This document shows, piece by piece, positions 7,211 to 17,272 of a DNA stretch of 46,154 nt. Origin of the DNA: Akkermansiaceae bacterium (GTDB lineage Bacteria; Verrucomicrobiota; Verrucomicrobiia; Verrucomicrobiales; Akkermansiaceae). The DNA lies in assembly GCA_903934285.1 (NCBI GenBank), contig CAIZNN010000230.1:1-46154 (forward strand). The letters run 5' to 3'. The translations under genes were made by a program, and so were the position numbers. Below the pieces are notes generated by a model. That model was given only the letters and a program-made list of their open reading frames with translations, was not told the DNA's origin and made no database searches. Position 1 is the first letter of the stretch, and each line of letters begins with the position of its first letter.

Positions 7211-8029
7211 TCAGCGCGAGGCGTGGTGGATGGCGATGAGTTTCACCAGGAGATCTTCGATGAATTCCAGCGGGATTTGATTGGGGCCATCCGACAGGGC
7301 ATTGGCCGGATCGGAGTGCACTTCCATGAACAAGCCGTCCACCCCGGTGGCCACCGCCGCGCGCGCCAACACCGGCGCAAGTTCGCCGTCGCCGCCGGTG
7401 CTGCCGCCCAGACCGCCGGGCCGCTGCACCGAGTGGGTGGCATCAAACACTACCGGCAGCCCTTCCTTGCGCATCCAGTAAAGCGCCCGCATGTCCGCCA
7501 CCAGATTGTTGTAGCCAAAGGTGGTGCCGCGCTCGGTGAGCACAAACCGCTCACAGCCAAAGGCGCGCAGCTTGTCGGCTATGTTCACCGTATCCCACGG
7601 CGCGAGGAATTGGCCTTTCTTGACGTTGACCGCCCGGCCGGTCTTGGCCGCCGCTTCTAACAAATCCGTCTGGCGGCACAGGAAGGCCGGGATTTGCAGC
7701 AGATCGACGTGCTCCGCGGCGATTTCCGCCTGCGCGGCGGTGTGAATGTCGGTGGTGACGGGGATGGCGAGTTCCTTGGCAATTTCGCCCAGGATGCGGC
7801 AGCCCTCGACCGGCCCGGGCCCGCGGAACGCGCTGACGGAGGTGCGGTTGGCCTTGTCAAACGAGGCTTTGAACAAAAAGTGGATGCCGGTGCGTTCGGC
7901 GATTTCCTTGAGCGCGCGGGCCATTTCCCAGGCGAAGGGCTCGCTTTCCAAGGCGCAGGGGCCGAGGATGAAAAAGGGCACGGGGCCACCCACGGGGACA
8001 TGGCCGATATTGAAGGGTTCGAAGGACAT
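7211..8029 (-). CDS. kdsA: 3-deoxy-8-phosphooctulonate synthase
   Basis: Condenses phosphoenolpyruvate and D-arabinose 5-phosphate to Kdo-8-phosphate, the first committed step to Kdo of the LPS inner core; cytoplasmic. The 272-residue product is the usual length. Diagnostic segments are FILGPCALESE, FKASFDKANRTS, RGPG, TTDIHTAAQ, LQIPAFLCRQTDLL, NVKKGQFLAPWD, LTERGTTFGYNNLV, VFDATHSVQRPGG and FMEVHSDP. The Cys in GPCALES and the Asn in KKGQF-type neighbours do not by themselves settle whether it is metal-dependent. ATG at 8027-8029; 21 bp separate it from the DUF1844 gene upstream. Confidence 0.97.
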   Translation of the reverse strand: MSFEPFNIGHVPVGGPVPFFILGPCALESEPFAWEMARALKEIAERTGIHFLFKASFDKANRTSVSAFRGPGPVEGCRILGEIAKELAIPVTTDIHTAAQAEIAAEHVDLLQIPAFLCRQTDLLEAAAKTGRAVNVKKGQFLAPWDTVNIADKLRAFGCERFVLTERGTTFGYNNLVADMRALYWMRKEGLPVVFDATHSVQRPGGLGGSTGGDGELAPVLARAAVATGVDGLFMEVHSDPANALSDGPNQIPLEFIEDLLVKLIAIHHASR

Positions 8030-8050
8030 GGGGGGTACGGGGGACGGTGG

Positions 8051-8332
8051 TCAGTTCGCAACCGTTGCGCTTGGGCCGGCGGCGGCTGCGTAGAGCGGGC
8101 GGAGGTTGCTGATGGCGGCGCTGAGGAGCTTGGCTTCTTGCGCGCTGAGGTTGCCGCGGGTCTTGGCAACCAGCATTTCAAGACTGTCGATGACGGATTG
8201 GGCCGCGCGCAAGTTGATTTGCGGCTGGCCGCTGAGCGGGTTGGGGATTTGCCCGAGAAACAACCCCGCATTCTGCGCTTGCAGGAGGATGAACTCACTG
8301 AATCGGGGATCAGCTTCGGCACTGGCGGACAT
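8051..8332 (-). CDS. DUF1844 domain protein
   Basis: 93 residues. The segment DPRFSEFILLQAQNAGLFLGQIPNP followed by NLRAAQSVIDSLEMLVAKTRGNLSAQEAKLL matches the DUF1844 pattern (an L-x(n)-G-x-I/P-NP turn, then a helix with a conserved D and ending in K-T-x-GNL-T/S-x-E-E). The family is small, cytoplasmic and of unknown function. It begins the kdsA-lpt operon and faces gcvP across a 242-bp divergent gap that should hold promoters for both directions. Confidence 0.85.
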   Translation of the reverse strand: MSASAEADPRFSEFILLQAQNAGLFLGQIPNPLSGQPQINLRAAQSVIDSLEMLVAKTRGNLSAQEAKLLSAAISNLRPLYAAAAGPSATVAN

Positions 8333-8574
8333 GCAGGGAGTCTGGCGCGGAAAACCGAATCAGCAAAGAGGAAAAACGCGGGATTTCGCGCGCCGAAATC
8401 CAACAATATCTCCGTCCCCCGATTTGTCCCGGCCACGACCCTGGCAAAGCGGGTCAAGCGGCGCCGAGGATTTTTGTTGTGCACGGCTGACAAGGGTTGC
8501 GCGGACGCGGATTTCGGGGCATTACCGGGGCTCCGCAGTCGCTGTTTCCCTTCCCCTCACCCCCATTGCTGCTC

Positions 8575-11412
8575 ATGTCCGCACGTCTTGATTTCAGCAG
8601 CCGTCACTTGGGTCCGGTGGCAGCCGAGCGCCAAACCATGCTGCACGCCATCGGTTTCCCCAGCCTCGACGCCCTCGTCGAGGCCGCCGTGCCGGTCGCC
8701 ATCCGCCTCGACGCCGCGCTGGACCTGCCAGCTCCGCGCACGGAACCGGAAGCCCTCGCCTGGCTCAAAAGCATCATGGGCAAGAACCGCCTGCTCAAGT
8801 CATGCATCGGCCAAGGGTACTCCGGCACCCACACTCCGGGCGTGATCCAACGCAACATCTTCGAAAATCCCGGCTGGTACACCGCCTACACCCCGTATCA
8901 AGCGGAAATCGCCCAAGGCCGGCTCGAAGCATTGCTCAATTTCCAGACCCTGATCACCGACCTCACCGGCCTCGACGTGGCCAATGCCTCGCTGCTCGAT
9001 GAGGGCACCGCCGCCGCCGAAGCGATGAGCCTCGCGCTGGCCGGCAACGCGAAAGGCAGGACCCTGTTTGTTTCCGACCGCTGCCACCCGCAAACCCTCG
9101 ACGTCGTCATTACCCGCGCCGAACCTCACGCCATCGACGTGCGCGTCGGCGATTGGCAAACCTTTGATCCCGTGGCTTGCGATGGCTTGTTCGCCGTGCT
9201 GGTGCAATACCCCGATACCCGCGGTCGCATCGATGAGTTCGCCGGCTTTTTCGCCAAGTGCCAGGCGGCGGGCGTCGTCACCATCGTCGCCGCCGATCTG
9301 CTGGCCCTCACCTTGCTCCTGCCCCCAGGCGAATTCGGCGCCGATATCTGCATCGGCTCGGCTCAACGCTTTGGCGTGCCCATGGGCTTCGGCGGACCCC
9401 ACGCCGGCTTTATGGCCTGCAAGGATGCTCTCAAACGCAAGATGCCCGGCCGGCTTGTCGGCGTCTCCGTCGATGCCCGCGGCAAGCCCGGGTTCCGCCT
9501 CGCCCTGCAAACCCGCGAACAACATATCCGCCGCGATAAGGCCACTTCTAACATTTGCACCGCCCAGGTCCTGCTCGCCGTGATGGCCTCTATGTATGCC
9601 GTCTATCATGGCCCGGACGGGCTCCGCCACATCGCCCGCACCATCCACGGCCACACCGCCAGCTTGAAAAATGCCCTCAGCGCCGACGGCGTCGCCATCG
9701 AGGACGGCGCGTTTTTCGACACCCTGGTGGCCAGGGTCCCCGGTGAGGCCGACACCATCCTCGCCGCTGCGGTGGCGGCCGGCATCAATCTGCGCCGCAT
9801 CGATGCCGACCACCTCGGCATTGCGCTGGATGAAACGACTAGCGCCGCCGACCTCAGGGCCATCACCGCCGCCTTCGGGACGCACTCGCCGCGGCCGTGC
9901 GCCGGCGCGGCTGCCCCGGTGTGGCCCGCCGCGCTGGTGCGCAGCTCGCCATTCCTTACCCAAAAGGTGTTCTCCAGCTATCACTCGGAAACCGAGATGC
10001 TGCGCTACCTCAAGCGGCTCGAAACCAAAGACCTCGCTCTCAACGAATCCATGATTGCGCTGGGGTCCTGCACCATGAAACTCAATGCCACCTCGCAGAT
10101 GATGCCGCTGAGCTGGCCGGAGGTCGCCGCCATCCATCCCTTTGTCCCCGCCGACCAAAGCCAGGGCTACCGCGCGATGCTCGGTTTGTTAGAAGACTGG
10201 CTGGCCGAAATCACCGGCTTTGCCGCCGTCTCGCTCCAGCCCAACGCCGGATCGCAAGGCGAATTCGCCGGGCTGCTCGCCATCCGCCGCTATCACCTCG
10301 CCCGCGGCGACGCCCAGCGTACCGTGTGCCTCATCCCGGTTTCCGCGCACGGCACCAACCCCGCCTCCGCGGTCATGGCCGGCATGCAAGTCGTCGGGGT
10401 CAAGTGCGACAACGATGGCAACATCGACGTGGCCGACCTCAGCGCCCGCGCCCACGAACACCGCGACAAGCTCGCCGCGCTGATGGTCACTTATCCGTCC
10501 ACCCACGGCGTGTTCGAAGCCACCATCCGCGCTATTTGCGGTATCATCCACGAGGCCGGCGGCCAAGTGTACATGGATGGCGCCAATATGAATGCCCAGG
10601 TCGGCCTAACAAGCCCGGGGGCCATTGGCGCCGATGTTTGCCATCTCAATCTCCACAAGACCTTCTGCATTCCCCACGGCGGCGGCGGCCCCGGCGTGGG
10701 CCCGATCGGCGTGGCCCCGCAGTTGGTGCCCTATCTGCCCGGCCATCGCGAACTCGCGGCCAAGGCGGGAGCCGTGTGTTCCGCGCCTTGGGGCAGCGCA
10801 TCCATCAACACCATCTCGTGGATGTATATCGCCATGATGGGCACCGCCGGCCTCACCGAAGCCACCGGCGTCGCCATCCTCAACGCCAACTACATGGCCA
10901 AACGCCTCGCCCCGTTTTTTCCTATCCTCTATACCGGCAATCAAGGGCTCGTCGCCCACGAATGCATCATCGACGTGCGCCCGCTCTCAGGCCAGAGCGG
11001 CATCACCGTCGAGGATGTGGCCAAGCGCCTGATGGATTACGGCTTCCATTCGCCCACCATGAGTTGGCCGGTCGGCGGCACCCTCATGATCGAACCCACC
11101 GAGTCGGAATCCAAAGCCGAACTCGACCGGTTCTGCGAGGCGATGATCGCCATCCACGGCGAAATCTCCGCTGTCATCCGCGGCCAGGCCGATGCCAATG
11201 ACAACCCGCTCAAACACGCCCCGCATCCGGTCGAGGCGGTCTGTGGCAACGCTTGGCCCCACGCCTACTCCCGCGAACAAGCCGCCTTCCCGCTGCCGTA
11301 TCTGCGCCACCACAAGTTCTGGCCCGCCGTCGCCCGGATCGACAATGTCCATGGCGACCGCAACCTCGTCTGCACCTGCGACTCGGTGGAAAGTCACGCC
11401 GCGGATGCTTGA
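8575..11412 (+). CDS. gcvP: glycine dehydrogenase (decarboxylating), P-protein
   Basis: PLP enzyme of the glycine cleavage system; decarboxylates glycine and passes the aminomethyl group to lipoylated H-protein. 945 residues, the full-length single-chain form with an N-terminal half (RHLGP start; [35 protein letters not shown]) and a C-terminal half carrying the PLP lysine in [16 protein letters not shown], Lys about 695. [27 protein letters not shown] and MDGANMNAQ are all present. The ATG at 8575 was chosen because [11 protein letters not shown] then sits where the family begins. No gcvT or gcvH gene is in the window. Confidence 0.97.
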   Translation: MSARLDFSSRHLGPVAAERQTMLHAIGFPSLDALVEAAVPVAIRLDAALDLPAPRTEPEALAWLKSIMGKNRLLKSCIGQGYSGTHTPGVIQRNIFENPGWYTAYTPYQAEIAQGRLEALLNFQTLITDLTGLDVANASLLDEGTAAAEAMSLALAGNAKGRTLFVSDRCHPQTLDVVITRAEPHAIDVRVGDWQTFDPVACDGLFAVLVQYPDTRGRIDEFAGFFAKCQAAGVVTIVAADLLALTLLLPPGEFGADICIGSAQRFGVPMGFGGPHAGFMACKDALKRKMPGRLVGVSVDARGKPGFRLALQTREQHIRRDKATSNICTAQVLLAVMASMYAVYHGPDGLRHIARTIHGHTASLKNALSADGVAIEDGAFFDTLVARVPGEADTILAAAVAAGINLRRIDADHLGIALDETTSAADLRAITAAFGTHSPRPCAGAAAPVWPAALVRSSPFLTQKVFSSYHSETEMLRYLKRLETKDLALNESMIALGSCTMKLNATSQMMPLSWPEVAAIHPFVPADQSQGYRAMLGLLEDWLAEITGFAAVSLQPNAGSQGEFAGLLAIRRYHLARGDAQRTVCLIPVSAHGTNPASAVMAGMQVVGVKCDNDGNIDVADLSARAHEHRDKLAALMVTYPSTHGVFEATIRAICGIIHEAGGQVYMDGANMNAQVGLTSPGAIGADVCHLNLHKTFCIPHGGGGPGVGPIGVAPQLVPYLPGHRELAAKAGAVCSAPWGSASINTISWMYIAMMGTAGLTEATGVAILNANYMAKRLAPFFPILYTGNQGLVAHECIIDVRPLSGQSGITVEDVAKRLMDYGFHSPTMSWPVGGTLMIEPTESESKAELDRFCEAMIAIHGEISAVIRGQADANDNPLKHAPHPVEAVCGNAWPHAYSREQAAFPLPYLRHHKFWPAVARIDNVHGDRNLVCTCDSVESHAADA

Positions 11413-11478
11413 CCCCGAGGCCCCGCGCCTTCGCCCGGCAGCAGCAGGCTTGTGGCCGGCGTGCCGCCACGGCCAACC

Positions 11479-12108
11479 TCAGGCACCTTGTTTGAGCGCT
11501 TGCCAAGCCTGCCAGACAAATAGCCCGAGGAAAAGCGGGAAGATGATCGAGCCGGTTGTTTTGAAAATCAGCAGCGCCATGCTCAGGGCGGTGAGGATGG
11601 TGATCCACAGGGTGAGCTTGAGGCGCGCCGGACCAAGCAGCGCGTTGAGCATTTGTCCGCCATCCAGCGGCAGTACCGGCAGCAGGTTGATGCCCGCCCA
11701 GATGACACTGATATAGGTCAAGACCTGCCAAAAATGCCCGGCCGCAGAAGTGAGCGTGAAGAGCCCCGGAATAAGCAGATAAACGGCCAGCCCTAACGAT
11801 ATCTGGGCGGTCGGACCGGCTGCGGTGACCAGAAAATGCTGGGGCCGGGTGAAGCGCGCGCCGGGAAATTCCGCTAACCCGCCGAAGGCTTGCAGCGTGA
11901 TTGCGCTGCGGGCACCGAAGGCGCGGCCGGTGAGCGCATGGCCGAGTTCGTGGACAAGAATGGAGATGAGCCCGGCCAGCAGGAACAATGCCAGCCGAAG
12001 GATGCCTTCCTTGGAATTGGCCGTGGCCCCGCCGCCGATGATGGCCAGCGAAATCCAGAACCAAGGCTGGATTTGAATGGGGATTCCTAACAGGTAAAAG
12101 CGAATCAT
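11479..12108 (-). CDS. M50-family site-2-protease-like membrane metallopeptidase
   Basis: Polytopic membrane protein of 209 residues with the zinc motif HELGH at 53-57 and the second motif NLLPVLPLDGG at 141-151, the arrangement of the M50 family. There is no PDZ or CBS domain, so it is a minimal form like the SpoIVFB/rhomboid-sized proteins often called stationary-phase or site-2 proteases. The substrate cannot be told from sequence. It is convergent with gcvP (66 bp between them). The RND outer-membrane gene ends 17 bp upstream on the same strand, so the two may share a transcript. Confidence 0.88.
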   Translation of the reverse strand: MIRFYLLGIPIQIQPWFWISLAIIGGGATANSKEGILRLALFLLAGLISILVHELGHALTGRAFGARSAITLQAFGGLAEFPGARFTRPQHFLVTAAGPTAQISLGLAVYLLIPGLFTLTSAAGHFWQVLTYISVIWAGINLLPVLPLDGGQMLNALLGPARLKLTLWITILTALSMALLIFKTTGSIIFPLFLGLFVWQAWQALKQGA

Positions 12109-12125
12109 GAGGGGCGGGAAGATTG

Positions 12126-13511
12126 TTATTGCCCGCTCCAGCCGCCGCCTAGGGCCTTGGCCAGCGCGGCCAAAGTGATCCGTTGCAGGGCATCGACCAT
12201 GCTCAGGGAAAGGCGGGTTTGCAGCACGGTGCGGTCGGCATCGACGACTTCGAGATAGCTGGTGAGACCCTCATTGTAGCGCTCCTGCGAGAGTTGTCGC
12301 GTCTCCTTCGCGCTTGTTAGCGCAGCCTCCAGCGCACTGCGCGAACGGGCCAAACCTTTCAGATCCACCAGCGCGTCTTCCACTTCGCGCAGCGCAATGA
12401 GCAACCGCTGGCGGTAGCCGGCCAACGCCTCGTCATAGCTGCTGCGCGCGGCCGCCAGCTTCGCCTGGTTGGCTCCCGCGTTGAAAATGGGGGCCACCGC
12501 CCCGGCTCCCAATGCCAGTGTCCGGCTTTCCCAGGCGAGGAAGTTGGACGCCTTCAGCGACGCCAACCCGGCCTCCCCCAGCAGATTGAAATTCGGATAG
12601 AAGGCGGCCGCGGCGACGCCGATTTGGGCGTTGGCGGCGCGCAGTTGCTGCTCTGCGGCACGCACGTCCGGCCGCCGCAACAACACCGCCGCGGGCAACT
12701 CGGCGCGAATGGTCGGCAGGGCCGGTTCGGCGACCTTGACCGGGATGCCGAAATCGGCGGGGCGCGCGCCGCACAGCACGGCCAAGGCATGTTCCGCTGA
12801 GCCGCGCTGCCGCTGGACAATGGCTAGATCGTTGTTGGCAAGCTCCAGTTCGGTGCGCGCGCGACTGGTGGCCAGCCCGTCGGTCAAGCCGGCATCCGTC
12901 TTGGTTTTCTGCAAGTCCAGCGCTTCCTTGCGGCTCACCAAGGTGTCGTTGACCACGGCTTCCTGCGCATCCAGCCCGCGCAACACAAAATATTGGCGCG
13001 CCACCTCGGTGGCCAGGCCGAGGCGCAGCGCATCGAACAAGGCGGCGCTGGCGGCGGCTTGGGCGGTCGAGCCTTCAAGCTGGCGTTGGTTGCGCCCCCA
13101 CAGATCAAGATCGTAGGCGAGTTTGAAACTGCTGCGGTAGTCCTGGTTATCCAGCTTGACGGCCGGGTTGCTGACCACATTGCCCGAGGCGCGGTCGATG
13201 CCGGCCGTGGTGGCCAAATCCAGCGTGGGAAACAACCGGGCGCGATCCACTCCCACCAGCGCGCGGGCGGTTTCCACCCGCGCCTTGGCGGCGGCCAGAT
13301 CGTTGTTGGCCGCTAGCGCGCGGTCAACCAGTTGGTTGAGCTTGGCATCACCGAACAGTCTCCACCATGCGTCCGGCAGGCGCTTGGCCGCGACGTCCCG
13401 GCTCTCCTTCCAGTGGCTGCCGCCGCTGGCAGCGGGGAGCGTGAAATCCGGGCCAAGCTTGCAGGAGCCGAGCAACAGGGCGGTGGCAATAAGCAGTAGG
13501 CGGGGGGGCAT
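12126..13511 (-). CDS. RND efflux outer-membrane lipoprotein, NodT/OprM-type
   Basis: TolC-like channel subunit of a tripartite efflux system. 461 residues from the ATG at 13509-13511, with a lipoprotein signal and lipobox LLGSC (Cys 17). Typical family segments: W-x-x-FGDAKLNQLVDRALAANNDL, ARALVGVDRARLFPTLD, YDLDLWGRNQRQLEGS, LLRRPDVRAAEQQLRAANAQIGVA, FYPNFNLLGEAGL, and SQERYNEGLTSYLEVVDADRTVLQTRLSL. No periplasmic adaptor or RND pump gene is adjacent, so its partners are elsewhere. In-frame sequence upstream of 13511 runs through the 9-bp repeat array and is not plausible coding sequence. Confidence 0.93.
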   Translation of the reverse strand: MPPRLLLIATALLLGSCKLGPDFTLPAASGGSHWKESRDVAAKRLPDAWWRLFGDAKLNQLVDRALAANNDLAAAKARVETARALVGVDRARLFPTLDLATTAGIDRASGNVVSNPAVKLDNQDYRSSFKLAYDLDLWGRNQRQLEGSTAQAAASAALFDALRLGLATEVARQYFVLRGLDAQEAVVNDTLVSRKEALDLQKTKTDAGLTDGLATSRARTELELANNDLAIVQRQRGSAEHALAVLCGARPADFGIPVKVAEPALPTIRAELPAAVLLRRPDVRAAEQQLRAANAQIGVAAAAFYPNFNLLGEAGLASLKASNFLAWESRTLALGAGAVAPIFNAGANQAKLAAARSSYDEALAGYRQRLLIALREVEDALVDLKGLARSRSALEAALTSAKETRQLSQERYNEGLTSYLEVVDADRTVLQTRLSLSMVDALQRITLAALAKALGGGWSGQ

Positions 13512-13887
13512 GGGGCGAAATGCTTGTGGGGACCTCGATGAAAATGCTGACTTGTTAGCCAAGGCAATAGGGGGGCTGTGGGGCGTGTGCGGGACTGGAT
13601 GACTTGAAATACCTGTTATACGCGCGATGCGATGCGTTCGGTACTGCCCCGGTAAGGGATACCTTGCGGATGACCTAAGGCTCCACGCGGATAAACTCAA
13701 GCTCAAATGCAACGTCAGCCTGATCTGAAAATCAGGTGTCATACAAACAATCAGATCTGGGGAATCTGAGGATTCTGAGGATTCTGGGGAATCTGGGGAA
13801 TCTGGGGAATCTGGGGAATCTGAGGAGTTGCCCGTGGGGCCTCGGGCGGCTGTGCAGGGGCCTCGGAAATTGCTCCCGACGCCCGCT
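13512..13887. other. Intergenic region with hairpin and repeat array
   Basis: No gene is seen in these 376 bp. The stretch next to the efflux gene should carry its promoter. A short perfect hairpin lies at 13719-13736 (CCTGAT, 6-nt loop, ATCAGG). A 9-bp array occupies 13754-13829. The last 58 bp, immediately after the transposase stop codon, show nothing recognisable. Confidence 0.6.
13754..13829. repeat. 9-bp tandem array downstream of the transposase
   Basis: About eight units of AATCTGGGG with variants ATTCTGAGG and AATCTGAGG. It is not in a plausible gene. It lies 58 bp beyond the 3' end of the HUH transposase. Period nine matches the arrays in ccoNO and the start of the sucB linker, although the unit sequence differs. 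Confidence 0.9.
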
Positions 13888-14991
13888 CTAACCGATCTTC
13901 CGGCGCAAGTCCCGCACGCTCCACAACCGCCCGGCCGCCGCCGCGCCGCTGCCCCGCAGTTTCCGCGCCCCATCCTTGCGCGTCGCCCCGAAGCGCTCCC
14001 GGCACCGCGTGAACACCTCATCCACAAAGGCCCGGCTGCCGAGCACCGCTCCGTCCGTGAAATACCTCACCCGGCTCCGCAGCATCTTGCTTAGCGCCAC
14101 ATCCCGGCTCCGCTCCAGCTGCGCCATCTCTGCCTCCACCGCCTCCTTCCTGATGCCTTTCTTGACTACCTTCACCTCCCGCCCGCCGCCCTCGCCCACC
14201 ACTTCCTGCAGCTTCTCCGCGCCTTCCGCTAACAATAGCATCCGGTAGTCCTTGGACACCTCACCCGCCCAATGCCGCGCATCCGCCTCATAGCCCTTGT
14301 GGGCCATGAGCGCCCGCACCAGGCCGGCCCGAGCCTTCTTGCCATTGCCTCTTGCGCCGCCGCCCATCGCCTCGCCATAACTACTCCAGCGATACTCCGC
14401 CGGGTCGCCCACCATCCCCGCCCGCACCGGGTTCAAATCGATATAGGCCGCCATCGTCCTGGCCGCCAGTCCATCCTCCACCAGCACGCTCTTGAACCGG
14501 GATTCCCACAGCGCGCCGGTGCGTTCGTACTTGGTGTTGAACCACCGGCTGAACCGCAGCAGCAGCGTTTTCATGAACTCCCCAAGGTCGTGCATCCGAT
14601 AAGTGAAGCGCTCATGCAGCTCCCTCACCAACGACTCATCCGCCAGCCCGTCCCTCACCTGCTGCCGCAGCTCCGCCAATTCCTTGGCCACCACCCCTAC
14701 CGCCGCCTCGTTGTAGATCGCCCGCAGCCGCCGCAGCAACTCCTGGTCCGACAGGCCTCCTGCCGCCAGTGGCGGCACTTCCAGCAGCAAATGCACATGG
14801 TTGCTCATCAAACAATACGACAACACCCGGCAGCCCGAAAAATTCTCATACATCCGCAGGTACGTGCGGAATTGCTCTTTTTCCTTCTGCCCGAACGCCA
14901 ACCGGCGCTCCACCACCCGCGTGATGCAGTGATAAATCACAGGGCGTTCGGTGGATTCCTTCCACGGAGCCAGCCAGCGCGCGCGTCTCAT
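13888..14991 (-). CDS. REP-associated (Y1/HUH) tyrosine transposase
   Basis: Single-strand DNA transposase of the IS200/RAYT type. 367 residues from the ATG at 14989-14991. The HUH motif is in LMSNHVHLLLE (His 65 and 67) and the candidate catalytic Tyr is in AAYIDLNPVRAG (Tyr 183); GALWESRFKS is also typical of the Transposase_17 fold. A further 150-residue basic C-terminal region (KMLRSRVRYFTDGAVLGSR, FVDEVFTRCRERFGATRK) follows, as in longer RAYT proteins. It stands alone without flanking IS ends, as RAYTs do. The window holds several REP-like palindromes that could be its substrates, but the match is unproven. Confidence 0.9.
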   Translation of the reverse strand: MRRARWLAPWKESTERPVIYHCITRVVERRLAFGQKEKEQFRTYLRMYENFSGCRVLSYCLMSNHVHLLLEVPPLAAGGLSDQELLRRLRAIYNEAAVGVVAKELAELRQQVRDGLADESLVRELHERFTYRMHDLGEFMKTLLLRFSRWFNTKYERTGALWESRFKSVLVEDGLAARTMAAYIDLNPVRAGMVGDPAEYRWSSYGEAMGGGARGNGKKARAGLVRALMAHKGYEADARHWAGEVSKDYRMLLLAEGAEKLQEVVGEGGGREVKVVKKGIRKEAVEAEMAQLERSRDVALSKMLRSRVRYFTDGAVLGSRAFVDEVFTRCRERFGATRKDGARKLRGSGAAAAGRLWSVRDLRRKIG

Positions 14992-15401
14992 AATGAAATT
15001 AAGGTTGCGGGTTGTTGCTAAGGTAGTGTCCAGAAAATACTCCCTCGCCTGACGCTTCGCAAGCTGGATTTGATTGTTTCTCTGACACCATGTGATGATG
15101 ATAATGGTTTTTCTGACACCAGACACCATGTTGTCGGGGCGAGGTCATTGGGGCCCACCACAAGGATCGGGGACCGGCGCGGCAAAGTTTTTAGATTTTT
15201 GCCGGATGCGGGCGTCCACGCGCCGCCGCGCCAGGATTTTTGTTTGACTTCGCGGAAATTCCTCACTATCGGTAGCGCTCCCCCCGGCGGGGTTCTGCCA
15301 AATTCTTGCTTTTCGCCGTTCTGCGCGGCAACGACTGGATCGATTGGGACGCTGCCGAGTCATACAATTTTTCACAAGTCTTTCATTTGCAACCATTTTT
15401 C
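14992..15401. other. Divergent intergenic region between transposase and mreB
   Basis: No gene is seen in these 410 bp. Two direct copies of TCTGACACCA lie at 15081-15090 and 15112-15121, followed by another GACACCATG at 15122-15130; GGTGTCAG-type sequences are often seen next to RAYT genes (my recollection, not checked). The right half should contain the mreB promoter and leader. Confidence 0.5.
15242..15270 (+). promoter_or_regulatory. possible mreB promoter
   Basis: TTGACT at 15242-15247, a 17-bp spacer, then TATCGG at 15265-15270. The -35 is good and the -10 poor. It would give a leader of about 125 nt before the mreB ATG. Confidence 0.25.
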
Positions 15402-16442
15402 ATGTTCAAGAAACTTTTTGGAAATTTTTTCCCGAATGATATTGGGATTGATCTCGGCACGGCCAACACGCTCATATACGTCAAAGATCATGGCGTGGTG
15501 TTGCGCGAGCCGTCGGTGGTGGCGGTCAAGGCCGGCACCAACGAGGTGCTGGCGGTCGGCGACGATGCCAAGCGGATGCTGGGTCGCACGCCGGGCAACA
15601 TAGTGGCCATCCGCCCGCTTAAGGACGGGGTGATCGCGGACTTTGAAGTGACCGAGGCGATGCTGCGGCACTTCATCCGCAAGGTGAATAAGAACCGCCG
15701 CTCCAACCCCCGCGTGCTCATCGCCATTCCGTCTGGCATTACCGAGGTGGAGCGGCGCGCCGTGCGCGAATCCGCCGAGCAGGCGGGTGCCCGCGAGGTG
15801 TATCTCATTGAGGAGCCGATGGCCGCAGCGATTGGGGTGGGGCTGCCGGTGCAGGATGCATCCGGCAATATGATTGTGGATATTGGCGGCGGCACCACCG
15901 AGGTCGCCCTCATTTCGCTTTCCGGCATTGTGTATGCCCGCAGCGTGCGCACGGCCGGGGACGAATTGGACGAGGCCATCGTTTCCTACATGAAACGAGC
16001 CTACAATCTGATGATTGGGGAGCGCACCTCGGAAGACATCAAAATCCGCCTGGGCTCGGCGGCGCCGCTGCCCAAGGAAATGACCATGGAGGTCAAGGGC
16101 CGCGATCTGGTTGCCGGCCTGCCCAAGACCATCACCATCACCTCGCAGGAGATCCGCGAGGCGATGGCCGACCCGCTCCGCACCATCGTTGACGCGGTTC
16201 GCACCACTCTGGAGCGCTGCCCGCCCGAACTCGCGGCCGACCTGGTCGACCGCGGCATAGTGCTGGCCGGCGGGGGAGCCCTGCTCAAAGGGCTCGACCG
16301 CCTGCTGCGGGAAGAAACCGGGCTGCCGGTGCACATCGCCGAGGATCCCCTCAGCGCGGTGGCCGAAGGCACTGGCAAGGCGCTTCAGGAAATCGCCCTC
16401 TTGAAACGCGTCACCAACACCGACCGCAGGGTCGAGCGTTAG
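15402..16442 (+). CDS. mreB: rod-shape-determining protein MreB
   Basis: Actin-like cytoskeletal ATPase that positions the elongation machinery on the inner face of the membrane. 346 residues. Phosphate-1 loop [15 protein letters not shown], phosphate-2 loop [16 protein letters not shown], adenosine loop [13 protein letters not shown], and [22 protein letters not shown] with [10 protein letters not shown] are all as expected. The N terminus [10 protein letters not shown] is a likely membrane-binding amphipathic segment, which supports the ATG at 15402 over in-frame codons further upstream. First gene of mreB-mreC-mreD-mrdA. Confidence 0.98.
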   Translation: MFKKLFGNFFPNDIGIDLGTANTLIYVKDHGVVLREPSVVAVKAGTNEVLAVGDDAKRMLGRTPGNIVAIRPLKDGVIADFEVTEAMLRHFIRKVNKNRRSNPRVLIAIPSGITEVERRAVRESAEQAGAREVYLIEEPMAAAIGVGLPVQDASGNMIVDIGGGTTEVALISLSGIVYARSVRTAGDELDEAIVSYMKRAYNLMIGERTSEDIKIRLGSAAPLPKEMTMEVKGRDLVAGLPKTITITSQEIREAMADPLRTIVDAVRTTLERCPPELAADLVDRGIVLAGGGALLKGLDRLLREETGLPVHIAEDPLSAVAEGTGKALQEIALLKRVTNTDRRVER

Positions 16443-16456
16443 GCAGGCCCCGGGCC

Positions 16457-17272
16457 ATGAAGCCGCTCAATCTCATAGCTATTCTGCTCTTTGTGAGTGG
16501 TGCCGTGTGGGCGCTCACGCGCAGTGAGCGCACGGTGCGTGAGATTCAACGGGGCTATTTTGCGGCGATTTCGCCGTTTCTCAAGAGCGGCTCGCAGACT
16601 GAAGCGTATGCCCGCAGTTTTCTGGATGAGGTGCAGCACTCCAAGGTGCTGGAAGCCGAGCTGGGCGCGGTGCGCGGCGAACTGGGCCGGCTCCACATCA
16701 TCGAGTCGCGTTACCGTGAACTGGAGCGCGAGAACGACTCGCTGCGGCACGCCGTGGATTTCAAAAAAACCACCAGTTTCAATGTGGCCGCGGCGCAAGT
16801 GATTCGCAGGCAGCCGACGACTTGGTGGCAAACCGTGGAAATCGACGTTGGCGAAGAACGCGGCATCGGCACCCAGCTCGCGGTGCTCTCCAACGACGGG
16901 CTGGTGGGCATCATCGACCGCCCGGCCAAAGACCGCTCGTCGGTCATTTTGCTAACCGACGAGGCGTGTCAGGTTTCCGCCAAAGTCGAGAACAGCCCTG
17001 AAGTGGGCATTCTCAGCGGCCAGCGCGGGCAGTTTGAAGGCACGCCGCTGCTGCGCTTGAAATTTTTGTCGAAGAATGCCGCGTTGCGCGCGGGCCAGCG
17101 GGTGTTGACCACTGGCCGCGGAGGCATTTTCCAGCCCAACATCCTGCTTGGAACCATCGTGTCGGTGGAGAAAGGCGCCGAGGATTCCGAAGCTCTGGTC
17201 CGTCCTGCGGTGGACTTCGCGGATCTAGGCACGGTGTTCGTCGTGCTGTCCAACGATTCCCCTAAGAAGTGA
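16457..17272 (+). CDS. mreC: rod-shape-determining protein MreC
   Basis: Periplasmic scaffold of the elongasome that activates PBP2. 271 residues: N-terminal membrane helix (about 4-20), a coiled-coil from about 50 to 98 (HSKVLEAELGAVRGELGRL, RYRELERENDSLR), then the two beta-barrel domains (VEIDVGEERGIGTQLAVLSNDGLVGII, AGQRVLTTGRGGIFQPNILLGTIVSVE). It follows mreB after 14 bp, and its TGA overlaps the GTG start of mreD. Confidence 0.95.
   Translation: MKPLNLIAILLFVSGAVWALTRSERTVREIQRGYFAAISPFLKSGSQTEAYARSFLDEVQHSKVLEAELGAVRGELGRLHIIESRYRELERENDSLRHAVDFKKTTSFNVAAAQVIRRQPTTWWQTVEIDVGEERGIGTQLAVLSNDGLVGIIDRPAKDRSSVILLTDEACQVSAKVENSPEVGILSGQRGQFEGTPLLRLKFLSKNAALRAGQRVLTTGRGGIFQPNILLGTIVSVEKGAEDSEALVRPAVDFADLGTVFVVLSNDSPKK

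Noticed and set aside
8800-10158. A 452-codon frame antisense to gcvP
   Set aside because: No domain; mirrors the third-position GC of gcvP.
13512-14027. N-terminal extension of the efflux lipoprotein through the 9-bp array
   Set aside because: The lipoprotein signal starts at 13511; upstream residues are repeat-derived.
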